A DNA stretch of 9,575 bases from Flavobacteriales bacterium UBA5869 (GCA_002432565.1 DJFP01000133.1:1-9575); one strand, 5' to 3'. Positions 1 through 7,148 are shown, numbered from the stretch's first letter. Made by a program: numbers and translations. The notes: generated from the letters alone by a model not told the origin.

Positions 1-12
1 AAATGTTAATTA

Positions 13-44
13 TTGATCTTATTTGGTAATAATCAGTAAATTGG
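13..44 (+). promoter_or_regulatory. possible promoter of the C25 protease gene
   Basis: A TTG at 13-15 is followed after 21 bases by TAAATTGG at 37-44. This resembles the Bacteroidota promoter form (TTG or TTTG near -33, TAnnTTTG near -7), with one mismatch in the -7 box. Transcription would start around 48-52, leaving a short leader before the ATG at 63. The leader has no Shine-Dalgarno sequence. The match rests on short motifs in AT-rich DNA, so it is tentative. Confidence 0.3.
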
Positions 45-62
45 GAGTGCTAAAACTAGAAA

Positions 63-2285
63 ATGAAAAAAACTCTCCTCCTTTGTTCCATTTTATATGG
101 ATCCTTTATTTCCCATGCACAAAATTTCCAATTCAATTCCGAAAACTCTAAAAGGATTGAACTGACTCAGCAGTTTAAAGAAAAACCATTTGAGTTCAAA
201 GAAATTGAAGGGCAGAACTGGATCGATTTCTCCAAATTGTATCCTATTTTGTCAAATGAAAAAGGTGCACCGGCCCTGCCTTTATTTCATACAACTGTTC
301 AGCTCCCGGAAACTGGCAGTCCGGAGCTAGAAATTACCTTTGATGAAATAACTATTTATGACAATATGCTTGTAGCGCCTTCAAAAGGAGTTATTAAGCG
401 CAACGTCGATCCTGCTTCTGTTGCTTACACATTTGGGTCTGCTTACACCACCAATGACTTTTATCCGGCTTCAGCGGTAAGTTTGAAAACACCGTTTATC
501 TGGAGATCAATGCGCGGTGTTGTTGTAGAAGTTTCTCCATACCAGTATAATCCCGTAACAAAACAGCTTGTTGTTTACAAGGGGATTCATATCAGTGTAA
601 AAAAGAATACGGAAATATCCGGGTTGAATGAACTGAGCGGGCAGATTGATCCGGTGATGCAGTCTCTACAGCAGAAAAACGTTCTGAATCCGAAGTCGGA
701 GAAATACACTCCCATGCAGGAAAGTGGAAGCATGCTTTTCATTGCAGCTCCGGCTTTAATGGAAGAAATCACTCCTCTTGTAAACTGGAAGAACCAAAAA
801 GGGATTCGTTCTGCTTTGGTTTCTACAGCAGCAACAGGAACAAACGATACCGATATTCGCGCGTATATTCAAAATTATTACTCGTCACATCCTGATTTGG
901 TCTATGTGCTGTTGGTTGGAGATCATGACGATATTCCGGCCCATACTTACGGCATATCGGGTGGTGAGAACTTATTCTCGGATTCTTATTACGGACAATT
1001 AACCGGTTCGGATTATTACCCGGAATTGTTTGTGGGGCGTTTTTCAGGCACTGAAGCAAATATTACCACGATGGTAAACAGAACACTGGAATACGAAAAG
1101 AACCCGATGGCAGGTGACTGGATGGAAAAGGCCATTGGTTTGGGGTCCAATGAAGGTAATGGAATTGGTGATGACGGAGAACCGGATTGGCAGCATTTGA
1201 GAAATATTCGTACGGTTTTGATGAATTACGGTTATTCAGAAGTTGCGGAGTTTTATGATGGTTCTCAGGGTGGTGCTGATGCAGCAGGAAATCCGAATTC
1301 AGGAATCATCCTGCCTGTGGTAAACAACGGAGTCGGCTTGTTCAATTACACCGGACACGGTGACGTGAATTTATGTGTTACCGGAAATTTCCAGAGCACG
1401 CATGTGAACCAGGCTTCCAACAACGGAAAATATCCTTTTGTGATATCAGTTGCATGCAATAACGGAACTTTTACTTCAGGAACTTGTATTTCAGAGTCCT
1501 GGACAAGAGCAACTAAAAACGGAACTCCATCAGGTGCGATCGGAGCTGCCGGTTCCTCAATTCTGATGGCTTGGGCAGAACCCATGCAGACCCAGGATGA
1601 ACTGGCTGCAATAATCGGTGAAACTTATCCGGACAATCACAAAACAACATTAGGCGGATTATTCTACAACTCACAGATGTCCATGCTGGAGGAATATCCT
1701 TCCGGAAATGGTGTCGAAGTAATGCAAACCTGGGTTTTGTTCGGAGATCCTTCCGCTCAGTTCAGAAACAAGCAGACTTTGCCGATCACAGTAATGCATG
1801 CCGGAAATGTTCCGATGGGGACAACATCCATAACAGCAAATTGTGATGTGGAAGGTGCTTTGGTGGCGGTTTCTCAAAACAATGTACTTCTGGGGACGGC
1901 AATTTCATCCGGTGGGCAAGCGGTGATCTCATTTCCGGCTCTAACATCGAATGATTATTTGTTAGTGACGGCTACTAAGCAGAATTATGCGACTTATCAG
2001 CACGCTGTTCAGGTTGCTGATGGTCCGTTGGGAATAACTGATTTGAACATGGAGTTTGCACTTTATCCGAATCCGGCAAATGATGAATTACAGTTGCTGG
2101 TTTCAAACGGAACAGCGGAATGGGTTCGTATCATTGGTTTGGACGGAAAAGAAGTGTTGACGAAACGACTTTCGAACGGAAACCAGGAGACGATCAATAC
2201 AGCTTCATTAAGAGCGGGATACTATATTGTTGAGATTCTTTCTGCCGGACAAAGTATGCGTAAGAACGTTCAGATTTTACACTAG
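63..2285 (+). CDS. secreted gingipain-like C25 cysteine protease with type IX secretion tail
   Basis: This 740-residue exported cysteine endopeptidase belongs to the gingipain (C25) family. Residues 1-19 are a Sec signal peptide, with likely cleavage at SHA|Q. Residues about 20-215 look like the C25 propeptide region. The catalytic region (about 225-570) includes LLVGDHDDIP, the catalytic His in NYTGHGD (His432) and the catalytic Cys in ISVACNN (Cys465). Their 33-residue spacing equals that of RgpB (His211/Cys244). Residues about 573-660 look like the Ig-like domain that follows the catalytic domain in gingipains. Residues 667-740 start with LYPNPANDEL and end in a basic beta-strand (MRKNVQILH), a type A type IX sorting domain. 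The protein therefore probably crosses the outer membrane by the type IX system and is anchored or released. It is unlikely to be PorU, the C25 sortase of that system, which is much longer and lacks such a tail. The substrate is unknown. The gene stands alone and is followed by a terminator. Confidence 0.92.
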   Translation: MKKTLLLCSILYGSFISHAQNFQFNSENSKRIELTQQFKEKPFEFKEIEGQNWIDFSKLYPILSNEKGAPALPLFHTTVQLPETGSPELEITFDEITIYDNMLVAPSKGVIKRNVDPASVAYTFGSAYTTNDFYPASAVSLKTPFIWRSMRGVVVEVSPYQYNPVTKQLVVYKGIHISVKKNTEISGLNELSGQIDPVMQSLQQKNVLNPKSEKYTPMQESGSMLFIAAPALMEEITPLVNWKNQKGIRSALVSTAATGTNDTDIRAYIQNYYSSHPDLVYVLLVGDHDDIPAHTYGISGGENLFSDSYYGQLTGSDYYPELFVGRFSGTEANITTMVNRTLEYEKNPMAGDWMEKAIGLGSNEGNGIGDDGEPDWQHLRNIRTVLMNYGYSEVAEFYDGSQGGADAAGNPNSGIILPVVNNGVGLFNYTGHGDVNLCVTGNFQSTHVNQASNNGKYPFVISVACNNGTFTSGTCISESWTRATKNGTPSGAIGAAGSSILMAWAEPMQTQDELAAIIGETYPDNHKTTLGGLFYNSQMSMLEEYPSGNGVEVMQTWVLFGDPSAQFRNKQTLPITVMHAGNVPMGTTSITANCDVEGALVAVSQNNVLLGTAISSGGQAVISFPALTSNDYLLVTATKQNYATYQHAVQVADGPLGITDLNMEFALYPNPANDELQLLVSNGTAEWVRIIGLDGKEVLTKRLSNGNQETINTASLRAGYYIVEILSAGQSMRKNVQILH

Positions 2286-2287
2286 AC

Positions 2288-2328
2288 GATCGGTTCGTAT
2301 TTTGGCGAACTGGCAAATTAGTAAATTT
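2288..2328 (+). repeat. hairpin repeat, copy A
   Basis: This 41-bp element starts 3 bases after the protease stop codon. It matches 32 of 41 positions of a second copy at 5582-5622 in the same orientation. Both contain an inverted repeat (here CGGTTCG at 2291-2297 with CGAACTG at 2306-2312, one G-U pair) followed by GGCAAATT and AAATTT. In this copy the 3' arm of the hairpin is less perfect than in copy B. It is probably a small dispersed intergenic element, but only two copies are visible here. Confidence 0.55.
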
Positions 2329-2350
2329 ACGAAGCACAGTTAAACGATAG

Positions 2351-2383
2351 AAAGACCTTTCGATATCCGGGAGGTCTTTTTTT
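2351..2383 (+). terminator. rho-independent terminator after the C25 protease gene
   Basis: A perfect 8-bp stem, AAAGACCT (2351-2358) with AGGTCTTT (2372-2379), encloses a 13-base loop, and the T run extends to 2383. It lies 66 bases after the protease stop and directly before the next gene on the same strand, so it separates the two transcripts. Confidence 0.8.
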
Positions 2384-2388
2384 GTGCT

Positions 2389-2396
2389 TATCTTTG
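2389..2396 (+). promoter_or_regulatory. possible -7 promoter box before the flavoprotein gene
   Basis: TATCTTTG matches the Bacteroidota -7 consensus TAnnTTTG exactly and lies just after the terminator, where a new promoter is needed. It ends only 4 bases before the ATG at 2401, so the transcript would start at or next to the start codon and be leaderless or nearly so. No clear TTG/TTTG -33 element is present at the expected distance, because that position is taken up by the terminator hairpin. The call is therefore tentative. Confidence 0.3.
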
Positions 2397-2400
2397 GTTC

Positions 2401-3624
2401 ATGAAAGAATGGGATGTTTTAGTGATCGGTGCCGGAGCAGCAGGTTGTTTTTCAGCCATCAAAGCTTCTGAAAACTTTAAACATGCAAAAATTGCTATCC
2501 TGGAAAGAAGCTCCAAACCGTTGGCAAAGGTCAAAATATCCGGAGGCGGCAGATGTAACGTAACCAATGTGATTTCTGACCCCGAAGAACTGTCCAAACA
2601 CTATCCCAGAGGAGAGCGTTTTCTAAAGAAGGCATTTTACCAGTTCTCCAGTTCGGATATGAAAGCCTGGCTGGAAAGTAAAAATGTTCCCCTGAAATTA
2701 TATCCCGACGGATGTTATTTTCCCTTGAGCAATGATTCTCAAACGATTATCGACTGTTTCTTAAATGAATTGAAGAAGAACGGAGTTCAATTACTACTGA
2801 ACCAACGGGTTGAATCTGTCAATAAACTGGATTCCGGGCTGTTTGAGGTACGGACTCCCGAAGAAACATTTTACTCGAAAGCTGTTATTGTTACCACCGG
2901 AGGACAGCCCAAAATATCCGGATTTGAACTGTTGAAAGCATTTCCGTTGAAAATAGTTCCGCCGGTTCCGTCGCTGTTTACTTTCAATATGCCGAACGAA
3001 CCGATTAAAGAATTGATGGGAATCGTCCAGGAAAACGCATTGGTTAAAATAATAGGAGAGAAGTGGACTTCTGATGGCCCTTTGCTGATCACACATTGGG
3101 GAATGAGTGGGCCTGCGGTTCTGAAAACTTCTGCATTCGGAGCAAGGATTTTTGAATCCAAAGGATATAAATCCCAAATCGCTGTTAATTGGACTGGAGA
3201 GGAAAACCAGGAAATTGTCCGGGAGAAAATAGTTGAGTTTGTAAAATCCAATAAATTAGTTGTAAATACGCCGCTTTATGGGGTGAAATCGAGATTATGG
3301 GTGTATCTTGTTGAGAAAGCAGGGATCCCAAATCACTTCAAGTGTTCGGAACTGACATCCAAACACCGGAATAAATTGCTGGAAGTATTGGTGAATGATA
3401 GTTATTCGATGGAAGGAAAAACAACTTTTAAAGAGGAGTTCGTTACAGCCGGTGGAGTTGATTTAAACGAAATCAATGTGCAGACCATGGAATCGAAGAA
3501 GGTGCCGGGACTTTTTTTTGCCGGTGAAACCATGGATATTGACGGAGTAACAGGAGGATTTAATTTCCAGGCTGCCTGGACAACCGCTGCAATTGCAGGA
3601 AAGAATGTGTTATCAAATAAGTAG
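2401..3624 (+). CDS. YhiN/HI0933-family FAD-dependent flavoprotein
   Basis: This 407-residue cytosolic flavoprotein belongs to the HI0933/YhiN family (also annotated as aminoacetone-oxidase-type or BaiN-like), which normally runs to about 400 residues. Residues 5-15 (DVLVIGAGAAG) form the N-terminal dinucleotide-binding fold for FAD. The family motif GGGRCNVTN is at residues 48-56. Near the C-terminus, AGETMDIDGVTGGFN at residues 374-388 closes the FAD site. The middle part (about 190-330) corresponds to the family's inserted domain. The start is supported because the FAD fold begins within five residues of the Met. The physiological substrate of this family is not firmly established, so only the fold and cofactor can be called. 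A small lipoprotein gene follows after 3 bases and is probably cotranscribed. Confidence 0.9.
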   Translation: MKEWDVLVIGAGAAGCFSAIKASENFKHAKIAILERSSKPLAKVKISGGGRCNVTNVISDPEELSKHYPRGERFLKKAFYQFSSSDMKAWLESKNVPLKLYPDGCYFPLSNDSQTIIDCFLNELKKNGVQLLLNQRVESVNKLDSGLFEVRTPEETFYSKAVIVTTGGQPKISGFELLKAFPLKIVPPVPSLFTFNMPNEPIKELMGIVQENALVKIIGEKWTSDGPLLITHWGMSGPAVLKTSAFGARIFESKGYKSQIAVNWTGEENQEIVREKIVEFVKSNKLVVNTPLYGVKSRLWVYLVEKAGIPNHFKCSELTSKHRNKLLEVLVNDSYSMEGKTTFKEEFVTAGGVDLNEINVQTMESKKVPGLFFAGETMDIDGVTGGFNFQAAWTTAAIAGKNVLSNK

Positions 3625-3627
3625 AAA

Positions 3628-3987
3628 ATGAATCGATTGGTGATTTTAATAGTAGTTCTTGGATCGCTGATTTCCTGTCGGTCGACTAAAGACCTTCCTG
3701 CTGAGCTGCCAAAATCAGGAACACAGAATGAAACAGCTAAACCTAATGGTAATGGATCATACAACGAAACATATTCTCTAGGTGAAGTACAGTTGCTGGA
3801 TTGCGGACCTGTAGTTCAGGTTTATACAGGTGAAAAAAAGACTGTTTTTTCACCCGTGAACCTGGATCAAAAATTCCGGATCGATAAACTCAGGCTGAAA
3901 TTGAAATTTAAAGTACTGGACGAAAAAGCAACAACCTGTTCGGAATTCCTGGCTATTGAAATCGAAGAAGCCTTTGCTGTGCGTTGA
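3628..3987 (+). CDS. small lipoprotein of unknown function
   Basis: This 119-residue protein has a lipoprotein signal peptide: Met-Asn-Arg, a hydrophobic stretch at residues 4-15 and the lipobox LISC with the lipidated Cys at 17. A Gly/Asn/Ser/Thr-rich linker follows (about 24-50). A compact C-terminal region (about 51-119) alternates hydrophobic and charged residues and looks beta-rich. It carries two cysteines, Cys59 and Cys104, that could form a disulfide in the periplasm. I recognise no family. The ATG lies 3 bases after the flavoprotein stop, so the two are probably cotranscribed. It ends directly against the stop of the opposing peptidase gene, with no spacer. Lipoprotein status is well supported; the role is unknown. 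Confidence 0.8.
   Translation: MNRLVILIVVLGSLISCRSTKDLPAELPKSGTQNETAKPNGNGSYNETYSLGEVQLLDCGPVVQVYTGEKKTVFSPVNLDQKFRIDKLRLKLKFKVLDEKATTCSEFLAIEIEEAFAVR
3829..3854. repeat. perfect 10-bp inverted repeat inside the lipoprotein gene
   Basis: GGTGAAAAAA (3829-3838) and TTTTTTCACC (3845-3854) are perfect complements around the 6-base loop AGACTG. On either strand the U run lies within the stem rather than after it, so it is not a classical terminator. It sits about 134 bases beyond the stop of the convergent peptidase gene, where a 3' end for that transcript could lie. Chance from an A-rich Lys-Lys codon run next to a Phe-Ser run is also possible. Confidence 0.4.
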
Positions 3988-4926
3988 TCACAATTTATCC
4001 ATCAAAACGCGGTACAATGCGATCATTGCTTCAATATCTTTTTTATAGACCTTTTCGTTGGGAGTATGTACATTATCTTCCGGAGCTCCAATGAAACACC
4101 AGTCGATCGGAAGATCTGATTTCTGTAAAACGGAACCGTCACTTCCGCCGGCAGATTCTACTTCCAGCTGGTATTTGATTCCTGATTCTTTTGCAATATT
4201 CAGGATCTTGTTCAGGTATTTTCTTCTTGGAATCATACTGTCGCGCATGGAAACTGCCACTCCGCCTTTGTGAACAACACCGTGTGTAACCCAGGTTATG
4301 TCGCAAATCAAAGCCTGAAGCACGTCGTAAGTGTTCATCAGGTATTTAGCACAGGCCCCGACAGAATTCCCACCGTGCTCCTCGTAAGTCGAAAAGACAA
4401 TTGCACCGTTTTCTAGTGTTTCCGCCAATTGCAAAGCCGCGTAAACTCCCAGGCGATTATCCAGGTAAGGAGATTGAACATATTCCTTCGTCTCTTTAAA
4501 ATTAGGCTTGAAAGAAAGCAGAGTGCCGCGGTCAATCGTTCTGTCGCAAGACAATTGCAGGCGCTGTTGATTGTGCTCATTTTCAAAGATCATCAATTCG
4601 CCTTCCACCGTTCCCTGGGAGTCGTTCCCAACGAGCGGGGTTCCGTCTATGTTTTTTGGACCGCCAACCCGGATCAGTTCATTTTCGTATCCGACAGAAT
4701 AACCAATCGTATCCATGTGCGCGTAAACTGCGGTTCTCGGGTTTCCGAAAACAAGAATCATAGCGTCCTGAAACCCTGTTCCGTCAATGATGTGCGGTTT
4801 GGTTTTCCACTGTCCCTGGTGCTTGAGCACATATTCTTTGATGAATAATTTGATGCGTGACTCGTCGCTTGCAAGTCCCTGGACACTGATAAGGTCCTGA
4901 AGTAATTGACTATTGGATAATTCCAT
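3988..4926 (-). CDS. M42-like zinc/cobalt aminopeptidase
   Basis: This 312-residue cytosolic protein resembles the M42 (glutamyl aminopeptidase/endoglucanase M) branch of dinuclear metallopeptidases. All expected metal and catalytic residues can be placed in order: His70 in YAHMDTIG, bridging Asp156 in YLDNRLG, catalytic Glu182 and metal ligand Glu183 in YEEHGG, Asp209 in CDITW, and His287 in NVHTPNE. The SAGGSDGS segment (258-265) lies in the expected place before the last His. Family members I know are about 340-360 residues, so this one is compact. It overlaps the 3' end of the upstream YigZ-family gene by 17 bp (4910-4926), pointing to translational coupling. It probably trims peptides from the N-terminus; a specific substrate cannot be read. 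Its stop abuts that of the convergent lipoprotein gene. Confidence 0.85.
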   Translation of the reverse strand: MELSNSQLLQDLISVQGLASDESRIKLFIKEYVLKHQGQWKTKPHIIDGTGFQDAMILVFGNPRTAVYAHMDTIGYSVGYENELIRVGGPKNIDGTPLVGNDSQGTVEGELMIFENEHNQQRLQLSCDRTIDRGTLLSFKPNFKETKEYVQSPYLDNRLGVYAALQLAETLENGAIVFSTYEEHGGNSVGACAKYLMNTYDVLQALICDITWVTHGVVHKGGVAVSMRDSMIPRRKYLNKILNIAKESGIKYQLEVESAGGSDGSVLQKSDLPIDWCFIGAPEDNVHTPNEKVYKKDIEAMIALYRVLMDKL

Positions 4927-5542
4927 GGTTTTCTATTCTGATGTGTTTTTCTTCCGGAAGGAGCAGGTTTAGTTCTGCAAATTGGTCCAGAAGACCTGAT
5001 TCTGAGACCGGTAATTGAATACTCAGCTTACAAGATAGTTGAAAATCCTGGTTGGTAATTTTAGCCGGACTGTTTTTTAATAAAGCCATAACCTGTGGCA
5101 TCTCATTGTAATCATAGAATAAAGTGACAAGTATTTCGTCTTCCTGTTCGATGATCTGAGCATTCTCCAAAGCTTCTTTGGAAGCCGTTCTATAAGCATT
5201 GATCAATCCGCCGACACCCAGATTTACTCCGCCGTAGTAACGAACCACTGCGATCAGGATATTCGTGAGGTCGAATGATTGGATTTGTCCAAGTATCGGA
5301 GCTCCGGCAGAATTGGATGGTTCACCGTCGTCGCTGGCCCGGTATTTTTTTTTGTCACTTCCCAGGCGGAAGGCGGAACAAACGTGTACAGCTTGGTAAT
5401 GTTCCTTCCGAAGGCGCTGTATATGTTCTTTGATTTCGTCTTCGGTTTTGCAGGGAATAGCAAATGCAAGGAATTTGGATCCTTTCTCTTTATAGAATCC
5501 TTCGCTTTGTTCTGTAATCGTTTTGAATTTGCTGTTCTGCAT
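4910..5542 (-). CDS. YigZ/IMPACT-family protein
   Basis: This 210-residue protein is of the usual YigZ length. The N-terminal IMPACT (UPF0029) domain covers residues about 15-130 and shows GSKFLAFA (21-28), DDGEPSNSAGAPIL (71-84) and RYYGGVNLGVGGL (101-113), the family signatures. Residues about 137-200 form the C-terminal DUF1949-type ferredoxin-like domain. Eukaryotic IMPACT is a translational regulator acting on GCN1. For bacterial YigZ only fold-based suggestions of nucleic-acid or protein binding exist, so the role is uncertain. It is first in a two-gene minus-strand unit with the M42-like peptidase, whose start lies inside its 3' end. A possible -7 box (TACCTTTA, minus strand, 5557 to 5550) lies 7 bases before the ATG. 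Confidence 0.9.
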   Translation of the reverse strand: MQNSKFKTITEQSEGFYKEKGSKFLAFAIPCKTEDEIKEHIQRLRKEHYQAVHVCSAFRLGSDKKKYRASDDGEPSNSAGAPILGQIQSFDLTNILIAVVRYYGGVNLGVGGLINAYRTASKEALENAQIIEQEDEILVTLFYDYNEMPQVMALLKNSPAKITNQDFQLSCKLSIQLPVSESGLLDQFAELNLLLPEEKHIRIENHGIIQ

Positions 5543-5581
5543 GAACGTGTAAAGGTAAGAAGAATGTGAATTCTAACGGTG

Positions 5582-5622
5582 GATCTGTTCGCAAATTAGC
5601 GAACAGGCAAATTCCCAAATTT
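5582..5622 (+). repeat. hairpin repeat, copy B
   Basis: This is the second copy of the 41-bp element at 2288-2328 (32 of 41 identical, same orientation). Its hairpin is perfect: CTGTTCGC (5585-5592) pairs with GCGAACAG (5599-5606) around the loop AAATTA. GGCAAATT and AAATTT follow as in copy A. It lies 40 bases upstream of the YigZ start codon and about 96 bases beyond the dnaA stop. In copy A this side has only a weaker stem, so the ability to form the hairpin is kept although the bases differ. Confidence 0.55.
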
Positions 5623-5642
5623 CAATCTGTTGTGGCAGATTG
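5623..5642. repeat. 7-bp stem hairpin directly beside repeat copy B
   Basis: CAATCTG (5623-5629) and CAGATTG (5636-5642) are perfect complements around TTGTGG. A T run (5649-5653) follows six bases later on the plus strand, which is too far for a classical terminator, and no plus-strand gene needs one here. It could be a backup element behind dnaA or part of a longer mobile-type repeat with copy B. Confidence 0.4.
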
Positions 5643-5685
5643 GGCCCGTTTTTAAATTGAAAGAGGAGGAATCCGGTAGAAACAA

Positions 5686-5712
5686 AATGGTCCCGGCTTA
5701 GCCGGGACCATT
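5686..5712 (-). terminator. rho-independent terminator of dnaA
   Basis: A perfect 12-bp GC-rich stem, AATGGTCCCGGC (5686-5697) with GCCGGGACCATT (5701-5712), encloses a 3-base loop. Read on the minus strand it begins 5 bases after the dnaA stop codon and is followed by a T-rich tract (TTTTGTTT). The plus-strand side lacks a T run, so termination is directed at dnaA, which is probably monocistronic at its 3' end. Confidence 0.88.
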
Positions 5713-5717
5713 CGCTA

Positions 5718-7148
5718 TTATTGGATTGTCAATTTCTTTTCCAAATCTTCCAGGTAAACCCGGAACTGCTTGTCGGTCTCAGAAAGGTTAATAACCGTTC
5801 TGCAGGCGTGCAATACCGTTGCGTGGTCTTTTCCGCCGCAGTGTGCTCCGATACTTGCCAGTGATGATTTCGTCATCTTCTTGGAGAAGTACATGGAAAT
5901 CTGACGAGCCTGAACAACTTCACGCTTACGTGTTTTCGATTTCAGCATTTCAATTGGTAAATCGAAATAATCACAAACTACTTTTTGGATATAATCGATA
6001 GAAACTTCACGAGCGGTGTTCTTCACGAACTTATCGATCATTTGTTTCGCTAAATCGAGCGTAATTGCTTTCTTATTCAATGAAGCTTGTGCAAGCAATG
6101 AAGTCATTGCGCCTTCCATTTCACGGATGTTTGTGTTGATACTGTAAGCAAGGTACTCCACAACTTCACGTGGAAGCTCGATACCGCTGCCGTACATTTT
6201 CTTCTCCATGATAGCGATACGCGTCTCAAGGTCCGGAGTAGAAAGATCAGCAGACAATCCCCATTTGAAACGGGACAATAAACGCTGTTCCATTCCCTGC
6301 ATTTCAACCGGCGGTTTATCCGACGTTAAAATGATTTGTTTCCCATTTTGGTGCAAATGGTTGAAGATATGGAAGAAAACATCCTGTGTCTTTTCTTTTC
6401 CGGAGAAGAACTGCACATCATCAATGATCAATACATCGATCATTTGATAGAAGTGAATGAAATCATTTGTAGTCTGATTACGAACCGCATCAATAAACTG
6501 ATGTGCAAATTTCTCAGAACTTACGTAAAGTACCGTTTTGTTTGGGAATTGGTTCTTAACACCAATACCGATCGAATGAGCCAAATGCGTTTTACCTAAT
6601 CCAACACCACCGTAGATCAATAATGGATTAAAAGCTGTTCCTCCTGGTTTATTCGCCACAGCATAACCTGCAGAACGAGCCAAACGGTTACAATCTCCTT
6701 CAACAAAATTCTCAAAGGAATAAGCAGGGTTCAGGTTTGAATCAACATTCACCTTCTTCAGTCCCGGAATAATGAACGGGTTTTTAATCGGGTTGTCGCT
6801 GATATTCAAAGGCATATTTACAGGTGCGTTCTTCACAGCCTTCTTATTGGAAGCCGGAAGTTTAACCGTGTAAGGATTTGAATTGCTCGCAGAATTCTCC
6901 ATAACAATACTGTACTCCAAATGTCCTTCCTGGCCGAGCTCTTTCTTGATTACTTTTTTCAATAAAGTAATATAATGCTCTTCCAACCATTCATAGAAAA
7001 AGTGAGATGGAACTTGTATTGTCAGAATGTTGTTTTCAAGCTTTACGGGAACAATCGGCTCAAACCAAGTTTTGTATGCTTGGATCGGTAAATTATCCTT
7101 GATAACTTTCAGACAGGAATTCCAAATAGCGTCATGGTTGGCACTCAT
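5718..7148 (-). CDS. dnaA: chromosomal replication initiator DnaA
   Basis: DnaA is the AAA+ initiator that binds DnaA boxes at oriC, melts the origin in its ATP form and helps load the helicase. All domains of this 476-residue protein are complete. Domain I spans about 1-85 (helicase/partner binding, with the WFEPIVPV segment at 28-35), followed by a variable linker at 86-140. Domain III is the AAA+ core, with Walker A GGVGLGKTH (180-188, Lys186), Walker B LIIDDVQFF (240-248, Asp243/Asp244), the Arg-finger segment RLLSRFKWGL (289-298, Arg293) and the sensor II segment NIREMEGAM with Arg342. Domain IV (about 380-476) has the box-binding helix-turn-helix signature GGKDHATVLHACRTV (438-452). The start at 7148 gives the normal domain I length. 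The gene has its own terminator just downstream and diverges from the thioesterase operon across an AT-rich gap. dnaN is not adjacent. Confidence 0.98.
   Translation of the reverse strand: MSANHDAIWNSCLKVIKDNLPIQAYKTWFEPIVPVKLENNILTIQVPSHFFYEWLEEHYITLLKKVIKKELGQEGHLEYSIVMENSASNSNPYTVKLPASNKKAVKNAPVNMPLNISDNPIKNPFIIPGLKKVNVDSNLNPAYSFENFVEGDCNRLARSAGYAVANKPGGTAFNPLLIYGGVGLGKTHLAHSIGIGVKNQFPNKTVLYVSSEKFAHQFIDAVRNQTTNDFIHFYQMIDVLIIDDVQFFSGKEKTQDVFFHIFNHLHQNGKQIILTSDKPPVEMQGMEQRLLSRFKWGLSADLSTPDLETRIAIMEKKMYGSGIELPREVVEYLAYSINTNIREMEGAMTSLLAQASLNKKAITLDLAKQMIDKFVKNTAREVSIDYIQKVVCDYFDLPIEMLKSKTRKREVVQARQISMYFSKKMTKSSLASIGAHCGGKDHATVLHACRTVINLSETDKQFRVYLEDLEKKLTIQ

Larger units (their letters stand above)
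5543..5717. other. gene-free spacer between dnaA and the YigZ gene, rich in hairpins
   Basis: No coding region is seen in these 175 bases. It holds, left to right, the promoter region of the YigZ gene, copy B of the hairpin repeat (5582-5622), a separate hairpin at 5623-5642 and the dnaA terminator (5686-5712). All three structures lie between two genes on the minus strand. Confidence 0.7.

Noticed and set aside
587..1877. Several minus-strand open frames inside the protease gene
   Set aside because: They are 60-80 codons long, lack recognisable motifs and lie wholly opposite a clear coding sequence; they are shadows.
63..2285. PorU, the C25-family sortase of type IX secretion
   Set aside because: At 740 residues the protein is much shorter than PorU, and it ends in a cargo-type sorting tail.
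2794..3251. Two overlapping minus-strand frames of about 126 codons inside the flavoprotein gene
   Set aside because: Both lie opposite well-supported FAD-protein sequence, overlap each other and show no family signal.
4429..4848. 139-codon plus-strand frame opposite the M42-like peptidase
   Set aside because: The peptidase reading has all metal ligands in order, while this frame has no motif or start context of its own.
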